Positions 32,522 through 39,466 of a DNA stretch of 45,303 nucleotides are shown here, piece after piece. Source of the DNA: JACOTK01 sp963743945. GTDB lineage: Bacteria; Actinomycetota; Acidimicrobiia; Acidimicrobiales; CADCSY01. Both the position numbers and the translations under genes were made by a program. The notes below the pieces were generated by a model. It worked only from the letters and a program-made list of their open reading frames with translations. It had not been told where the DNA came from and searched no databases. Each line of letters begins with the position of its first letter. The first letter of the stretch is position 1. The stretch lies in NCBI GenBank assembly GCA_963743945.1, contig CAVURO010000013.1, positions 1 to 45,303 of the forward strand, in the 5' to 3' direction.

Positions 32522-33849
32522 TGCGTCGTCTGGCGGTGATCTCGTTTCACACGTCGCCACTGCAACAGCCCGGTGTCGGGGACAGTGGCGGTCTCAACGT
32601 CTACGTTCGCGAGCTGGTCTCCTCCCTCGCACAGGCCGGCGTCGCCTGCGACGTCTACACCCGTACCTGGGATGCGGGCCTTGCTCCGGAGGTCATCGTC
32701 GAACCCGGTTTTCGCGTCGTGCACGTCGATGCGGGGCCGAGGGCCGAGCTCGACAAGGAAGATCTGTTGTCCCTGGTCCCGTCCTTCACCGCCGGGGTGA
32801 TCGACCACATTCGTGCGACCGGTGAAGCCGACGCCGTGCATGCCCACTACTGGTTGTCGGGCATGGTGGGCCACACCGTCAAACACGAGCTGGGCCTGCC
32901 GCTCCTGTCGACGTTCCACACGCTCGCCCGGGTGAAGTCGCAGCTGTCGGGGCCCGAACCCGCGGCTCGTGAGCAGGCCGAGTCGATGGTGATCGGTTGC
33001 AGCGATGCCATCCTGGCCAACAGCATCGAGGAGGCCGGGGAGTTGCAGCGCCACTACGGCGCCGCCGTCGATCGCATCGAGGTCATTCCCCCGGGTGTCG
33101 ATCATGCATTCTTCTCCCCGGGGGATCGTGACGGGGCTCGTGTGGCATTGGGGTGGCGCGCACCGGCCGGCGAAGAGGGAACGAATCGGTCCTCTCGTCA
33201 TGCAGCGGTCCCTTCCGTGTCGGGCATGATCGAGACCACCCGTATGTCCGACGGCGGTGGTCTCGGAGCGCCGCAGCATCCCGTGCTGCTCTTCGTCGGG
33301 CGCATTCAACCTCTCAAGGGGGTTGACGTTGCCGTTCGCACGCTGGCCGAGCTGGGTCGTCCCGACGCCGAGCTCGTGATCCTCGGTGGCCCGAGTGGCC
33401 CCGACGGCTTGGCCGAGCTTGCCCGTGCGCATGAGCTGGTGTCCGATCTGGGCCTCGAGAGCCAGGTGCGATTCGTGGAGCCCCAGCCCCATCATCTGCT
33501 CTCGACGTGGTATCGGGCAGCCGACGTGGTGCTCGTGCCGAGTCGAACGGAATCCTTCGGCCTGGTCGCGCTCGAGGCCTCGGCATGCGGAACCCCGCTG
33601 GTCGTCGCGGCCGTCGGCGGCCTGCAGACCCTGGTGGACCACGGGGTGAACGGCTTTCTCGTGGAGGGCCGTTCACCGATCGACTATGCCCGCCACGTTG
33701 CGACGCTGCTCGACGATCGCGACCGGGCACAGGCGATGGGCGCAGGTGGAGCGCTGCGGGCGCGTGATTACACCTGGTCGATGGCGGCGGGACGAATCCG
33801 ACGCATCCACGCCGACCTCACGGAGCGGGTCCTGGTCGAATGCCGCTAG
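32521..33849 (+). CDS. mshA: D-inositol-3-phosphate glycosyltransferase MshA
   Basis: MshA starts mycothiol synthesis by joining N-acetylglucosamine from UDP-GlcNAc to inositol-3-phosphate. The N terminus AVISFHTSPLQQPGVGDSGGLNVYVREL is nearly the family consensus. The GT-B core continues with FVGRIQPLKG and the E-x7-E motif ESFGLVALEA near residue 344. An extra stretch of about 35 residues lies at about 217-252, rich in Ser, Arg and Met (EGTNRSSRHAAVPSV), just before the second Rossmann domain. The protein has 442 residues. The last ten bases overlap the YbjN gene. Mycothiol fits the SigR/RsrA pair found earlier. Confidence 0.94.
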   Translation: MRRLAVISFHTSPLQQPGVGDSGGLNVYVRELVSSLAQAGVACDVYTRTWDAGLAPEVIVEPGFRVVHVDAGPRAELDKEDLLSLVPSFTAGVIDHIRATGEADAVHAHYWLSGMVGHTVKHELGLPLLSTFHTLARVKSQLSGPEPAAREQAESMVIGCSDAILANSIEEAGELQRHYGAAVDRIEVIPPGVDHAFFSPGDRDGARVALGWRAPAGEEGTNRSSRHAAVPSVSGMIETTRMSDGGGLGAPQHPVLLFVGRIQPLKGVDVAVRTLAELGRPDAELVILGGPSGPDGLAELARAHELVSDLGLESQVRFVEPQPHHLLSTWYRAADVVLVPSRTESFGLVALEASACGTPLVVAAVGGLQTLVDHGVNGFLVEGRSPIDYARHVATLLDDRDRAQAMGAGGALRARDYTWSMAAGRIRRIHADLTERVLVECR

Positions 33850-34310
33850 TGCCTCCGGCTTCCTCCGCCGAGCTCGATGCGATCGAGGCGAGGATCGACG
33901 CCTGGTTGCGCAAGGAGCTCGACGAGAACCCGGTGATGGTCGCGGTCGATCGAGGTGAGCCGGGCGAACGTCGTTGGTACGTGCGCCTGGAGGGTGAGGA
34001 GAAGGACTTCACCACCCTGTGGTTCCGTCTGGCGCAGCGATCGCTGCACGTCGAGACCTATGTGATGCCTGCACCCGAGGAGAACGAGGCGGACTTCTAT
34101 TCGCACCTGTTGCGTCGCAACCTGACCATGCACGGGTTGTCGTTTGCGATCGGTGACGAGAACGCGGTCTACCTGGTCGGGCGGCTCCCGCTCGAGTCCT
34201 TCGACGTCCAACAGCTCGATCAGCTCATCGGCTCGGCCTACCAGTACGTCGAGCAGTTCTTTCGACCGGCACTGCGCATCGGCTTCGCCTCCCGTTTCTC
34301 GGCACGCTGA
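33840..34310 (+). CDS. YbjN domain protein
   Basis: The protein of 156 residues matches the YbjN/type III chaperone-like fold found directly after mshA in actinobacteria (Rv0487 in M. tuberculosis). Visible pieces are ELDAIEARIDAWLRKEL, RRWYVRLEGEEKDFTTLWFRL, FYSHLLRRNLTMHGLSFAIGDENAVYLVGRL and LIGSAYQYVEQFFRPALRIGF. No catalytic residues are known for the family; a role in supporting mycothiol synthesis or stress regulation is guessed from conserved neighbourhood only. ATG 33840 overlaps the mshA end by ten bases. Confidence 0.88.
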   Translation: MPLVPPASSAELDAIEARIDAWLRKELDENPVMVAVDRGEPGERRWYVRLEGEEKDFTTLWFRLAQRSLHVETYVMPAPEENEADFYSHLLRRNLTMHGLSFAIGDENAVYLVGRLPLESFDVQQLDQLIGSAYQYVEQFFRPALRIGFASRFSAR

Positions 34311-34350
34311 GGCCCTCGAATTGCATGTGGTGTTGTTTCATGTCATTCTG

Positions 34351-34418
34351 AACGACAAGGCGGGACCACAGCACCTTCGTTCGGGGAAGTACGAATGGCG
34401 CTGGGGTCCCGCCTCGTT
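34351..34418. other. Long near-perfect hairpin after the YbjN gene
   Basis: AACG pairs with CGTT, then AGGCGGGACC (34358-34367) pairs with GGTCCCGCCT (34405-34414), CAGC with GCTG, and TTCGT (34376-34380) with ACGAA (34391-34395), around a ten-base loop. A three-base bulge and a few mismatches interrupt the stem. No T-run follows. It may be a rho-independent-like transcript end, a processing site or an attenuator in the leader of the M23 gene. Confidence 0.75.
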
Positions 34419-34522
34419 GCTCTCGGATGTCTGATCGTCCCCGGCTCGCTCCGGCCAAGATTTCTCCTGTTCTATTGCTGTTGTGTTACGGTTCGACGGT
34501 CAACCCACCGCTGGGACCGAAG

Positions 34523-35659
34523 ATGGGAAGATCCTCAGAGCGAATGATCAAAGTTCGATTCCTGCTCCTGCTGGTCGTTGCATCACTGCTGGCCGTCACG
34601 GCCGCGCCCGTGGGCGCTGCAGGGGGCAAGGATCCACGCGCGGCACGTGACCAGGCTCGCAACAAGAGGGCAAAGCTGGCGAAGGAGCTCGATGTCCTGA
34701 AGGCTTCGGATGCCCAACTGGAACGGGCGATTGCGGCCCTCAACAGCCAGGTGGCCGCCCAGTCGGCGCAGGCACAGGCAGCTCGCCAGGCGGCGGAAGC
34801 CGCCGACGCCGAGCTCGCTGCCGTTCAACAACAGTTGAGTGCCACCCAGGCACGTATCGTCTCGATCACCGGCGCCCTGGTGGATCGGGCCGTCAGTTCG
34901 TTCATTCGTCCCAACGGCGCCGACGATGCGGTCGCCGGCTCCGACGACATCGCGGTGGTTGCCCGCAAGGCGGCCCTGCTCGCCCAGGTTGCGGCCACCG
35001 ATCAGGATCTGATCGACCAACTCGACAAGGCCGAGGATGATCTCGAGGTTCTTCAGCAACAGGCCACCGCCGTGGCAGGCGTCGCGGCAGCTCGGCGCCG
35101 TGAGACCCAGAGTCGCCTGAACGACCTCAAGGCCGCTCGGGCCGAGAAGCTTCGCCTCGACAAGCAGGTCGAGCAGCGCAAGGCCGAGGTCCTTGCCGAG
35201 ATCGATGCCGCCGCCAAGGCCGAGGCCCAGCTCTCCGCGATCCTCGCCCGCGCTTCCCGACAGGGCGTTTCCCCCGACATGGGCGCCGGGCGGGGGGGCT
35301 GCATCTGGCCCACCCGTGGCTCGGTGACCTCGGAGTACGGTTCTCGTTGGGGCCGCCTGCATGCGGGTATCGACATCGCAACGTCGATCGGCACGCCCAT
35401 CTGGGCCGCCAAGGCCGGAACCGTGATCTTCGCCGGGACCATGGACGGCTACGGCAATACGGTGGTCGTCGACCACGGTGACGGTCTCTCCACCCTGTAT
35501 GGCCATCAGAGCCGCATCGCCGCCGGTGACGGTAACAGGGTCTCCCAAGGCCAGGTCATCGGCTACGTCGGCAACACCGGCCGTTCCACGGGCCCCCATC
35601 TCCACTTCGAGACCCGCTACGGCGGTTCCGCACGCAATCCCCGAGGCTGTCTGCCGTAG
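34523..35659 (+). CDS. Secreted M23 (LytM) peptidase with coiled coil
   Basis: This is a cell-wall hydrolase or hydrolase activator of about 378 residues. A signal peptide is visible (KVRFLLLLVVASLLAVTAAPVGAAG), followed by a long Ala/Gln/Glu-rich coiled coil from about residue 35 to 245, and a C-terminal LytM domain. Zinc ligands are intact: HAGID, then HGDGLSTLYGHQSRI and HLHFETR, so this copy should be catalytic. The layout is like EnvC/RipA-type division hydrolases. ATG 34523 puts seven extra residues before a second ATG (34544); both give a working signal peptide, and neither has a clear Shine-Dalgarno. The frame runs up to 34427 without signal-like features. Confidence 0.9.
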   Translation: MGRSSERMIKVRFLLLLVVASLLAVTAAPVGAAGGKDPRAARDQARNKRAKLAKELDVLKASDAQLERAIAALNSQVAAQSAQAQAARQAAEAADAELAAVQQQLSATQARIVSITGALVDRAVSSFIRPNGADDAVAGSDDIAVVARKAALLAQVAATDQDLIDQLDKAEDDLEVLQQQATAVAGVAAARRRETQSRLNDLKAARAEKLRLDKQVEQRKAEVLAEIDAAAKAEAQLSAILARASRQGVSPDMGAGRGGCIWPTRGSVTSEYGSRWGRLHAGIDIATSIGTPIWAAKAGTVIFAGTMDGYGNTVVVDHGDGLSTLYGHQSRIAAGDGNRVSQGQVIGYVGNTGRSTGPHLHFETRYGGSARNPRGCLP

Positions 35660-35784
35660 TCCGTTCCGGTTTGGTGGATCGGTGCGCCTGGGCTCTCGGT
35701 CGAGTTCTCCAGTTCCCGGTCGGGTTCGCGATCGGGCCGTGAGGACCCGGGCGGTTCAACCCTTTGCGGGTTTCCGAGTGGCGA

Positions 35785-35798
35785 TAGGGTCGCCGCCA
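35785..35798 (+). promoter_or_regulatory. -10 box TAGGGT for proC
   Basis: TAGGGT (35785-35790) is followed by seven bases and ATG 35798, with TTGCGG (35764-35769) 15 bases upstream as a short-spaced -35. No Shine-Dalgarno precedes the ATG, so the transcript is likely leaderless. Confidence 0.55.
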
Positions 35799-36589
35799 TG
35801 AGGACGCGATTGGCGATTGTGGGTGGGGGCCGCATGGGCGAAGCCCTTGCCGGAGGGTTGTTGAGCTCGGGATGGGCCGAACCGCAGGAGCTGACGATCG
35901 TCGAGGCCTCACCCGCACGGCGTGAGGAGTTGGCGGAGCGATTGGTCGGCGTCGCGCTTTCGGCGAGCCCGGTGGCCGCCGACGGTGTGGTGTTGGCCGT
36001 CAAGCCCCCCGACGTCGCGGCGGCGTGTCGAGCAGCCGTCTCGGCCGGTGCGGGGAGGGCCCTGTCGATAGCGGCAGGCATCACGATCGCCAGTCTCGAG
36101 GCCGAGCTCGGCTCCATTCCCGTGGTGCGGGCGATGCCCAACACCCCCGCGCTGGTCCGCGCAGGGGTTGCCGCGATTGCCGCAGGCTCACATGCCGGCG
36201 AGGCCGACATGGCATGGGCCGAGGGGATCCTCGGCGCGGTCGGCGCCGTGGTGCGTGTGGAGGAATCGCAACTTGACGCCGTGACGGGGCTCTCGGGCTC
36301 GGGTCCGGCGTATGTCTTCCTCATGGTCGAGGCGCTGATCCAAGCCGGCGAGGAGGTGGGACTGGCAGCGGAGGTGAGCAGGGAGCTCGTGCTCGGAACG
36401 TTGCTCGGTTCGGCTCGCCTGTTGATCGAGACCGGCGACACCCCCCGGGCGCTCCGTGCGGCGGTGACCTCGCCGGGGGGAACCACGGCCGCCGGCATCG
36501 CGGTTCTGGAGGGTGCGGGCATGCCTCAGGCCGTGGTCGACGCCGTGGTGGCGGCGACCACCCGAGCCACCGAGCTCGGACACGGCTGA
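35798..36589 (+). CDS. proC: Pyrroline-5-carboxylate reductase
   Basis: ProC makes proline from pyrroline-5-carboxylate with NAD(P)H. The Rossmann start reads LAIVGGGRMGEALAGGLL, then VVLAVKPPDVAAACRA and VVRAMPNTPALVRAGV. The active region DAVTGLSGSGPAYVFLMVEALIQAGEEVGL and TSPGGTTAAGIAVLE are signatures of the family. At 263 residues it is typical. The next gene is an excisionase-type HTH protein, as in mycobacteria (Rv0500-Rv0500A). The stop codon lies inside a 10-bp repeat. Confidence 0.96.
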   Translation: MRTRLAIVGGGRMGEALAGGLLSSGWAEPQELTIVEASPARREELAERLVGVALSASPVAADGVVLAVKPPDVAAACRAAVSAGAGRALSIAAGITIASLEAELGSIPVVRAMPNTPALVRAGVAAIAAGSHAGEADMAWAEGILGAVGAVVRVEESQLDAVTGLSGSGPAYVFLMVEALIQAGEEVGLAAEVSRELVLGTLLGSARLLIETGDTPRALRAAVTSPGGTTAAGIAVLEGAGMPQAVVDAVVAATTRATELGHG

Positions 36590-36610
36590 GCACGGCTGAG
36601 CACGGCGGAG
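36581..36610. repeat. 10-bp tandem repeat at the proC stop
   Basis: Three units of CACGGCTGAG (the last CACGGCGGAG) follow each other, with further partial copies to about 36630. The proC TGA is in the first unit. The period is not a multiple of three, so copy number can change freely only because the stop comes first. Confidence 0.85.
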
Positions 36611-36710
36611 CACGCACGAGGCTGAGCACGGCGGAGAGCGGGCTAAGGATCGCCCTTTTCCGGACCGATACAAAGACGTACAGTTGCAGCCAAGCGGAGG
36701 AGAGTGTGAC

Positions 36711-36905
36711 TTGGCTCAGACAGTGGGTCGTCACCGTTTCATGACGGTCGCCGAGGTGGCGGACGTCTTGCGCGTGTCGACAATGACCGTTTACCGACTG
36801 ATCAAGGCCGGTGACCTCCGCGCGGTTCGCGTCGGCCGTTCCTACCGCCTTGCGGAAGATGAGGTCGACCGCTATCTGGCCCGGAGCTTCACCGAGGCCG
36901 GCTGA
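36711..36905 (+). CDS. Excisionase-family helix-turn-helix DNA-binding protein
   Basis: This small DNA-binding protein of 64 residues carries the MerR/excisionase-like domain: FMTVAEVADVLRVSTMTVYRLIKAGDLRAVRVGRSYRLAEDEVDRYL. It matches the Rv0500A type found next to proC across actinobacteria. Start choice: TTG 36711 lies seven bases after GGAGGAGAG (36696-36704), so it is preferred over TTG 36684, which would include the Shine-Dalgarno in its coding sequence. A promoter may be TTTTCC-17-TACAGT, with TACAGT at 36679-36684. The target genes are unknown. Confidence 0.88.
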   Translation: MAQTVGRHRFMTVAEVADVLRVSTMTVYRLIKAGDLRAVRVGRSYRLAEDEVDRYLARSFTEAG

Positions 36906-36936
36906 GCACGGTTCTCCCTGATCGCCCCGACGCCGG

Positions 36937-36951
36937 TACGCTCGGCCTCGA
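36937..36951 (+). promoter_or_regulatory. -10 box TACGCT for the SAM hydroxide adenosyltransferase gene
   Basis: TACGCT (36937-36942) lies eight bases before ATG 36951 with no Shine-Dalgarno in between, again pointing to a leaderless start. Confidence 0.45.
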
Positions 36952-37856
36952 TGGCCTCCGGCTTCGACACCGTCACCTTCCTCTCCGACTACGGCACCGA
37001 CGACGAGTCGGTGGGCGTGGTGAAGTCGGTCATCCGCGACCTGGCTCCACACGCCACCGTGATCGACCTCACCCATGGCATTGCCGCCCACGATGTCCGT
37101 TCGGGCGGTCTCACCCTCGCCCGCTCGATTCAGTACGTTGCCTCCGGCGTGATCCTCGCTGCTGTCGACCCCGGCGTGGGCACCGATCGACGGGCTATCG
37201 CCGTCGAGATCGCCGGCGGCGCAGGAGTCCTCGTGGGCCCTGACAACGGGCTGCTGGCAGGTGCAGTTGCCATGGCGGGAGGACCGGGCGTGGTGGTGGA
37301 GCTGTCCGACCCGGACTACCACCTTCCGTCGCCCGGGGTGACCTTTTCCGGTCGTGACATCTTTGCGCCGGTCGCGGCGCACCTGTGCAACGGCGTGGCG
37401 CTCACCGCGCTCGGCCCCACCGTCGATGCGCTGAGCCTGATGCCGGCGACGCTGCCGATCGTCCGATCCGAGAACGGTGGCCTGGTCGTCGAGGTGCTCT
37501 GGGTCGATCGATACGGCAACCTGCAGTTGAACGTCGGCAGTGAGGACATCGACGAGTGGGGTGAAAGTGTGCGACTGCGCCTCGCCGGCGAGGTTCGCAC
37601 CGTTCGTCGTGCGGACACCTACGGTTCGATTCCTCCCGGAAGGATCGGGCTGGTCGTGGATTCCTACGGCCTGTTGTCGATCTGCGTCGACCGTCAGTCG
37701 GCGGCCGAGGAGCTGGGTCTCGACGTGGGCGACGCACTCACACTCGAGGCCCTCGACTCGTCGGGCACCGGCGGCGATGCAGATTCACCGAACAATGCGA
37801 CGACCGCAGCGGTGCCCGTGTCGCTGCGCGCCTCCTCCCGATCGGAGCCATCTTGA
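36951..37856 (+). CDS. SAM hydroxide adenosyltransferase (DUF62 family)
   Basis: The enzyme family splits S-adenosylmethionine with water to adenosine and methionine. The N-terminal domain shows FLSDYGTDDESVGVVKSVI, IDLTHGIAAHDVRSG, LAAVDPGVGTDRRAIAVE and GPDNGLLAG, with the catalytic Asp/Arg/His region in FSGRDIFAPVAAHL. The C-terminal beta-barrel begins at VLWVDRYGNLQLNV. It has 301 residues; the last 30 are low-complexity Asn/Ala/Ser and are antisense to the tail of the convergent membrane protein. Why a cell should hydrolyse SAM is unresolved. Confidence 0.92.
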   Translation: MASGFDTVTFLSDYGTDDESVGVVKSVIRDLAPHATVIDLTHGIAAHDVRSGGLTLARSIQYVASGVILAAVDPGVGTDRRAIAVEIAGGAGVLVGPDNGLLAGAVAMAGGPGVVVELSDPDYHLPSPGVTFSGRDIFAPVAAHLCNGVALTALGPTVDALSLMPATLPIVRSENGGLVVEVLWVDRYGNLQLNVGSEDIDEWGESVRLRLAGEVRTVRRADTYGSIPPGRIGLVVDSYGLLSICVDRQSAAEELGLDVGDALTLEALDSSGTGGDADSPNNATTAAVPVSLRASSRSEPS

Positions 37857-38656
37857 GACCCGGAACCACCATCGCCATGGCCATTCTGTTGTCGGTCATC
37901 GTCCTCGCCGGAGTGCTGCAGCTGCTCGTGCTGTCCTGAGCCGTCGGCTCCCGAGGCTTCGCCCGATGCCGCGCCGGCGGCCGACCCACCCGAGGTCGTG
38001 ATCAGGAAACCGGCGAAGAGCACCGCGATGCCCGCGGTCAAGGTGACCGCAAAGGCGTCCATCTCGCCGAGCAGGCTGTTGAGCATCCCACTCATCGAGA
38101 GCATGGCCGTGCCCAGTGCGATGACGAGGTTGCCCACCACGAGTCGTGGTCGGCTCCGGCGGAGGCGGGCGGCGCTCCAGAGCGCCCCGCCGAACACGAC
38201 CAGGGCCCCTGCCGCACTGGCGACGGCGGCGAGCACCCGGGGGAGCGGGCCGAAGACCTCGCTTCCCTGGGGAAGGACCGCCGGATCGAAGTCGAAGGTG
38301 TGCGTCAACGGGGCGACGGTGATGACGCCCGCGGCAAAGGCCAGTGACAGGGCGATGCCTACGGCGAAGCGATCGCCAAGGCGTTTTCCACCCAGCAGGT
38401 AGATGGTGCCGAGGGCGAGGGCGGGGACGTTGAGCACGGCGCCGAAGGCGTAGAAGAAGCGGAAGCTCACCTCGTTCCAGCCGAGGGTGGCGCCTGCCCA
38501 GAGCGACGCCGCTCCGCATGCGAAGAAGAGCAGGGCGACGCTCCACGCGAGCTCGTGACGACGGTGACGTGCCAGCCAGCGCTCCCAGGTGGAGCCCGCG
38601 AAGGCAAGGGCCAACACGGTGGATCCCGCTGCGAGGGCAATCGTCGGTGTCGACAT
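37694..38656 (-). CDS. Seven-helix membrane protein of unknown function
   Basis: The protein of 320 residues has about seven hydrophobic segments in its first 225 residues, starting TIALAAGSTVLALAFAGSTW and including LGTIYLLGG and GVITVAPLTHTFDFDPAVLP, then a low-complexity tail of about 90 residues rich in Ser, Gly, Asp, Gln and Glu. The tail is antisense to the last 163 bp of the SAM-hydrolase gene, and the first in-frame stop is at its end. I do not recognise the family. A TATCCT box on the - strand is eight bases before ATG 38656. It is divergent to rex, so Rex could affect it. Confidence 0.75.
   Translation of the reverse strand: MSTPTIALAAGSTVLALAFAGSTWERWLARHRRHELAWSVALLFFACGAASLWAGATLGWNEVSFRFFYAFGAVLNVPALALGTIYLLGGKRLGDRFAVGIALSLAFAAGVITVAPLTHTFDFDPAVLPQGSEVFGPLPRVLAAVASAAGALVVFGGALWSAARLRRSRPRLVVGNLVIALGTAMLSMSGMLNSLLGEMDAFAVTLTAGIAVLFAGFLITTSGGSAAGAASGEASGADGSGQHEQLQHSGEDDDRQQNGHGDGGSGSQDGSDREEARSDTGTAAVVALFGESASPPVPDESRASSVSASPTSRPSSSAAD
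37853..37939 (+). CDS. Candidate 28-residue membrane microprotein
   Basis: A TTG that overlaps the previous stop (TTGA, 37853-37856) opens a 28-residue frame: RPGTTIAMAILLSVIVLAG continuing with VLQLLVLS, almost entirely one hydrophobic segment after a basic start. No Shine-Dalgarno is seen and the overlap would depend on translational coupling. The same bases are antisense to the C-terminal tail of the convergent membrane protein, so only one of the two readings may be under selection. It is unlike any family I recognise. Confidence 0.35.
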   Translation: MRPGTTIAMAILLSVIVLAGVLQLLVLS

Positions 38657-38664
38657 CAACTCCG

Positions 38665-38670
38665 AGGATA
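38665..38670 (-). promoter_or_regulatory. -10 box TATCCT for the seven-helix protein
   Basis: Read on the - strand, TATCCT is followed by eight bases (with CGGAG) and then ATG 38656. It lies within 20 bases of the rex promoter region on the other strand. Confidence 0.45.
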
Positions 38671-38688
38671 CGCAAGACGATTGCCCCT

Positions 38689-38718
38689 TTGTGAAATCAG
38701 GCCCTCGATCGCTACGAT
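38689..38718 (+). promoter_or_regulatory. rex promoter with Rex half-site in the -35 region
   Basis: TTGTGA (38689-38694) and TACGAT (38713-38718) are 18 bases apart. The -35 lies in TTGTGAAAT (38689-38697), which equals one half of the known Rex operator (TTGTGAAnnnnnnTTCACAA); the second half is not recognisable. Binding there would block RNA polymerase, consistent with the self-repression known for Rex in Streptomyces. Confidence 0.5.
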
Positions 38719-38729
38719 CGAGGGCCTGA
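38697..38729. promoter_or_regulatory. Perfect 15+15 bp palindrome at the rex start
   Basis: TCAGGCCCTCGATCG, CTA, CGATCGAGGGCCTGA forms a perfect inverted repeat of 15-bp arms around three bases. It covers the -10 box and ends on the A of the rex ATG. It could be an operator or, if the transcript begins upstream, a start-sequestering hairpin. Confidence 0.85.
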
Positions 38730-39466
38730 TGGTCGATCGTCCTCGTCGCCCCATTCCCGAGGCCACCGTTGCCAGGCTCCCCGTCTATGCCCGGAGTCTG
38801 GGTGAGCTGACCCGCGACGGGGTTGCCACCATCTCGTCCGAGCAACTTGCCGAGCTGGCAGGCGTGAACGCCGCCAAGGTTCGCAAGGATCTGTCCTATC
38901 TCGGGTCCTACGGCACGCGTGGCGTGGGCTACGACGTGGAATATCTCCTCTACCAGATGAGTCGGGAGCTGGGCCTGACCCAGGACCGGCCGGTCGCCAT
39001 CGTCGGTATGGGAAACCTGGGTCATGCGCTCGCGAACTATCACGGGTTCAGCGATCGCGGCTTCGTCGTGGCCGCGCTGATCGACGCGGACCCCACCAAG
39101 GTGGGCGAGCGCATGGGCGAGCTCGTGGTTCGCTCCATCGCCGAGCTCCCCGCCGTTGTGGACGAGCACCGCATCGCCATCGGCGTGATCGCCACCCCGG
39201 CGGCGGTGGCCCAGGACGTGGCCCAAAGATTGGTCGATGCAGGGGTGCGCTCCATCCTGAACTTCGCTCCGGCCATGGTTTCGGTGCCCTCCGACGTGTC
39301 GTTGCGGGTGGTCGATCTCGCCGTGGAACTGCAGATCCTCAGCTTCTATCAACAGCGCGGGAAGGTCACCCTCGCAGCGGTCCCCGACCCGGTGCCTTCC
39401 CCCGAGGCCTCGACCCTCGTCGAGCATGCCGACAGCCCGGCGACCGCCGCGGCGGCCGGGTCCTGA
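38729..39466 (+). CDS. rex: Redox-sensing transcriptional repressor Rex
   Basis: Rex senses the NADH/NAD+ ratio and releases DNA when NADH rises. The winged-helix domain is visible (IPEATVARLPVYARSLGELTRDGVATISSEQLAELAGVNAAKVRKDLSYLGSYGTRGVGY), followed by the NADH-binding fold VAIVGMGNLGHALANYHGF and the swapped C-terminal helix (VDLAVELQILSFYQQ). At 245 residues it is normal. ATG 38729 is the last base pair of a long palindrome; the open frame upstream has no start with support. It heads the rex-hem cluster as in Streptomyces. Its stop overlaps the next ATG by one base. Confidence 0.95.
   Translation: MVDRPRRPIPEATVARLPVYARSLGELTRDGVATISSEQLAELAGVNAAKVRKDLSYLGSYGTRGVGYDVEYLLYQMSRELGLTQDRPVAIVGMGNLGHALANYHGFSDRGFVVAALIDADPTKVGERMGELVVRSIAELPAVVDEHRIAIGVIATPAAVAQDVAQRLVDAGVRSILNFAPAMVSVPSDVSLRVVDLAVELQILSFYQQRGKVTLAAVPDPVPSPEASTLVEHADSPATAAAAGS

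Noticed and set aside
31918..33642. 574-residue open frame on the - strand over the XRE and mshA genes
   Set aside because: It is antisense to two clearly identified genes and has low-complexity composition.
34311..34522. c-di-AMP (ydaO-type) riboswitch in front of the cell-wall hydrolase
   Set aside because: Only the long hairpin is present; I could not find the conserved ydaO sequence blocks.
36906..36950. Expected tiny basic ribosomal protein bS22 gene next to the excisionase-type gene, as in mycobacteria
   Set aside because: The 45 bases hold no short Lys/Arg-rich frame; the gene is not at this locus.
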